NCBI GenBank assembly: GCA_005772945.1 | Contig: SXIE01000447.1 | Location: forward strand, 1-8,127 | DNA length: 8,127 bases | Direction: 5' to 3' | Source: Pseudomonadota bacterium | Lineage (GTDB): Bacteria; Myxococcota; UBA9042; PHBI01 | Shown here: positions 6,209-8,127 of the stretch, piece by piece | Numbering within the stretch: the stretch's first letter is position 1 | How the letters are laid out: every line of letters begins with the position of its first letter | Position numbers and translations under genes: made by a program | The notes under the pieces: generated by a model | Seen by the model: the letters and a program-made list of their open reading frames with translations, nothing else | Database searches by the model: none | What the model was told of the DNA's origin: nothing

Positions 6209-8127
6209 CAGAAGGCCTGCCCGAGGGTGGCGAGGAACTTGAGCTCGCCCTTGCGGAGGTCGATGCGGCGCGAGGCGTCGACGCGAATCGGACCGACCGG
6301 CGTGTTGATGCGCAGGCCCATCCCGAGCGCGACGACGAGGTCGCCGAAGTCGACGTCGGCGGTGCGACTCCAGAGGTTGCCGGCGTCGAGGAACCCGACG
6401 ACGCCGAAGCCATCGAAGTGGAAGCGCACCTCGCCGTTGACCTCGAAGAGGTAGTTGCCGCCGACGAAGTTGCGGTCGCTCGCGCCCGTGTCTTCGGGGC
6501 ACTTGGCGTTGACGTAGAGGCCGCTCTCGGCGTCGGCGCTCTTGCAGACGTAGTCGCCCATGCGGTTCGTGTCGAAGGCGCGATGGGAGTTCTGTCCGCC
6601 GGAGAGGAAGCGCGCGGCGAGTGGCGTGCCTTGGGCGCGGGGGAAGAAGACGATGCCGCCGAGAGCGCGCGCGGCGAAGGTGACGAACGGGAGAAAGGAC
6701 GGCGTGAGGAAGCCGCGCAGCTCGAGCTGGAGCTGCCCGAATTCGCTCTGCGAGCCGCTCCACGGGCCGCCGAGGCGCGCGCCGAGCACCCCGTAGAATC
6801 CGTTGCGCGTGTCGATGGCGTTGTCGCGCAGATCGACCACCAGCGACGCATCGAACCACGCGGCGAAGTCGATGTTGCGCATGCGGAGCGCGGCGGTGTC
6901 GAGCGCCTCGTCGGTCGTGACCATGACGCGGAACAGGTAGTCGAGGTAATTCAAGTTCCATCCGAGGCGCGCCGAGAGCGGCCCCGCGAGGCGACGCGAG
7001 AAGGCGACGACGCCGCCGACCTCCTGGCGGTCGCTGCCCTGCGTCGGGTCGCGCGCGTAGCTCACGCCGAGCGTGAGCTTGAGGTACTCCTCGAAGAACG
7101 ACGGGACCTCGAGCGAGGCGCCGGAGTCGATCGCGAACTGCGGGTCGCTGAACCCGGTGACGCCCAGGAAGTCGGAGAAGCTGATCGCGGGCTTGGCGGC
7201 TATCTGGAACAGGAGGAGCTCGCTCGCGACGTCGCGATGGGTGAAGGCCAGCGGGAGTCCGAAGCGCAGCTCGGTCGCGGCGATGGTGGCCGCAAGCGAG
7301 ACGCTGACGTCCCACGGTGTCGCCTCCTGCAGCTCGAGGTCGAGGCCGACGACGGACGGGCGGGCGAGGCGATCCTGCGCTTCGTCGGATCGCTCGGACG
7401 CCTCGCTGGGCGCGGCGGGCGGCGTGGCGTCCGGGGTCCCGGGCGTGGCCGGCGCGGTCCCCAGGAGCGGACGAAGCTGGACCGAGAGGAGGACCCCGAG
7501 CTCGTAGAGCCGCCGTTCCGCGTCATGCAGACGCGCGGCATCGAGCACGTCGCCCCGCTTGATCGCGGCGCGCGCGAGGGCGCGCTCGGCATCGACCATG
7601 TGGTTGTTGAGGACGCGCGGGGGGCCTGCGGCGCGCACCAGCGGGCCGCTATCGATCGTGTAGACGACGAGCGCGCGGTCGGTGTCCTTCGAGATCCAGT
7701 TGTCGCCGCCGACCCGCGCGTACAGAAACCCGGCCGCCCGGAAGGCGCGACCGATCGCCTCGAGACCTGCTTGGTACGCCTCCTCGGTCCAGGCATCGCC
7801 GCGCGCGAGTGGCACCATGGTCGGAAGTTCGCCTGCGAGGCGGGCCAGGCGCCGCTTCGCCTCGGCGTCGTCCGCCTCGCCGTCGTCGGCCTCGCGCTGC
7901 ACGCCGACGAAGCGCACCTCGGTCACGCGCGGCTGCTTGCCCTCGGCGATGTCGAACTCCGCCCGCGTGCGACGGCCGCTCAAGTCCGCGATGCGCCAGG
8001 CGCGGGTGCGTGCGTGGAAGTAGCCGCGCGCCGCGTAGATGCTCTCGAGGCGGCGCGCGTCGATGGCGATATCGACAGGCCGGACGAGCGCATCCTGTGC
8101 AGACGTATCGAATCCCTGGGTGCGCGA
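6208..8127 (-). CDS. tamA: TamA-like Omp85 outer-membrane protein, N-terminus cut by the window edge
   Basis: Outer-membrane beta-barrel of the BamA/TamA (Omp85) family; adjacency to tamB argues for TamA. 639 residues are visible and the frame is open to the window edge; signal peptide and true start are missing. Visible residues, counted from the edge: end of a POTRA domain (1-66, with YAARGYFHAR at 31-40 and FDIAEGKQ at 58-65); a second POTRA (about 67-165, with VTEVRFVG at 68-75 and FRAAGFLYARV at 129-139); a third POTRA (about 166-268, with the helix-strand RLYELGVLLSVQL at 206-218) interrupted by an Ala/Pro/Ser linker (about 222-256); then the barrel (about 270-639). Barrel hallmarks are LRDNAIDTRNGFYGVLGAR (433-451), the loop-6 motif as SHRAF (514-518), and a C-terminal strand LKFLATLGQAF ending in Phe as outer-membrane proteins do. 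Loop 6 departs from the usual VRGF/Y and is followed by an insertion with the only two cysteines (528, 543). A TTG at 7983 is a possible but rejected start, since POTRA sequence continues upstream. BamA itself is the main alternative. Confidence 0.93.
   Translation of the reverse strand, partial: SRTQGFDTSAQDALVRPVDIAIDARRLESIYAARGYFHARTRAWRIADLSGRRTRAEFDIAEGKQPRVTEVRFVGVQREADDGEADDAEAKRRLARLAGELPTMVPLARGDAWTEEAYQAGLEAIGRAFRAAGFLYARVGGDNWISKDTDRALVVYTIDSGPLVRAAGPPRVLNNHMVDAERALARAAIKRGDVLDAARLHDAERRLYELGVLLSVQLRPLLGTAPATPGTPDATPPAAPSEASERSDEAQDRLARPSVVGLDLELQEATPWDVSVSLAATIAATELRFGLPLAFTHRDVASELLLFQIAAKPAISFSDFLGVTGFSDPQFAIDSGASLEVPSFFEEYLKLTLGVSYARDPTQGSDRQEVGGVVAFSRRLAGPLSARLGWNLNYLDYLFRVMVTTDEALDTAALRMRNIDFAAWFDASLVVDLRDNAIDTRNGFYGVLGARLGGPWSGSQSEFGQLQLELRGFLTPSFLPFVTFAARALGGIVFFPRAQGTPLAARFLSGGQNSHRAFDTNRMGDYVCKSADAESGLYVNAKCPEDTGASDRNFVGGNYLFEVNGEVRFHFDGFGVVGFLDAGNLWSRTADVDFGDLVVALGMGLRINTPVGPIRVDASRRIDLRKGELKFLATLGQAF
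7858..7893. repeat. Imperfect 15-bp repeat in tamA encoding an acidic patch
   Basis: On the coding strand the segment reads EADDG, EADDA, EA (visible residues 79-90), two 15-base units differing at the third base of the second codon and the middle base of the fifth codon, plus a partial third. It sits just after the first strand of the second visible POTRA domain (VTEVRFVG). It looks like a local duplication that lengthened a surface loop; no function is assigned. Confidence 0.6.

Noticed and set aside
1850..6454. 1534-codon plus-strand open frame antisense to tamB
   Set aside because: It is in exact codon register with tamB and open only because tamB lacks TTA, CTA and TCA codons. Its product is a low-complexity Arg/Gly/Glu/Asp-rich string with no fold or family motif, while the minus strand gives clear TamB signatures.
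6209..7315. Extension of the tamB frame 369 codons upstream into tamA
   Set aside because: This part is an Arg/Pro-rich shadow of the tamA barrel. Real TamB sequence begins at the ATG at 6208, just before the basic tail and membrane anchor, and tamA is clearly coding across the region.
7981..7983. TTG as the start codon of tamA
   Set aside because: The frame is open to the window edge and the 48 residues upstream contain the helix-strand part of a POTRA domain (RLESIYAARGYFHAR), so the gene begins outside the window.
362..8127. BamA-bamB-type or two-partner secretion locus instead of tamAB
   Set aside because: The downstream partner has the TamB/DUF490 C-terminal domain and an N-terminal membrane anchor; it is neither a BamB-type beta-propeller lipoprotein nor a haemagglutinin-repeat exoprotein with a signal peptide.

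Overview
The window is a GC-rich (by eye around 70% G+C) stretch of a diderm bacterium. It holds three same-strand genes, all read right to left (minus strand): the 3' part of a tamA-like Omp85 outer-membrane protein gene (6208-8127, cut by the right edge), a complete and very large tamB gene (362-6208), and the 5' part of a prolyl iminopeptidase gene, pip (1-253, cut by the left edge). The strong G/C third-position bias, the Ala/Arg/Pro/Gly-rich proteins, an outer membrane, and a TamB far larger than the enterobacterial one fit a Myxococcota-type or related high-GC Gram-negative genome. This taxonomic guess is inference; no marker gene is present.

Layout, in transcription order. tamA fills the right side: POTRA domains followed by a 16-strand-type Omp85 barrel ending in Phe. 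Its TGA overlaps the tamB ATG by one base. tamB then runs for 1948 codons without a break: a Pro/Ala-rich cytoplasmic tail, one inner-membrane anchor, a long periplasmic beta-rich region with recurring Gly...Pro units, and the conserved TamB (DUF490) C-terminal domain. A 108-base gap follows, holding a perfect 3 x 8-bp repeat and no clear terminator. Then comes pip, which most plausibly starts at a GTG preceded by an ideal GGAGG site.

How the genes work together. TamA (outer membrane) and TamB (inner-membrane-anchored, periplasm-spanning) form the translocation and assembly module. It is implicated in assembly of some outer-membrane proteins and, for TamB as an AsmA-like protein, in phospholipid movement between the membranes. 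The overlapping stop/start suggests translational coupling. Pip is probably a cytoplasmic exopeptidase; its link to TamAB here is positional only.

This is mostly a conserved envelope-biogenesis locus, and I see no convincing new system. The points worth a second look are the altered VRGF/Y motif with a two-cysteine insertion in loop 6 of TamA, the length and lack of cysteine of TamB, an in-frame 9-bp tandem repeat inside tamB, and an Ala/Pro/Ser linker inserted in the last POTRA domain.
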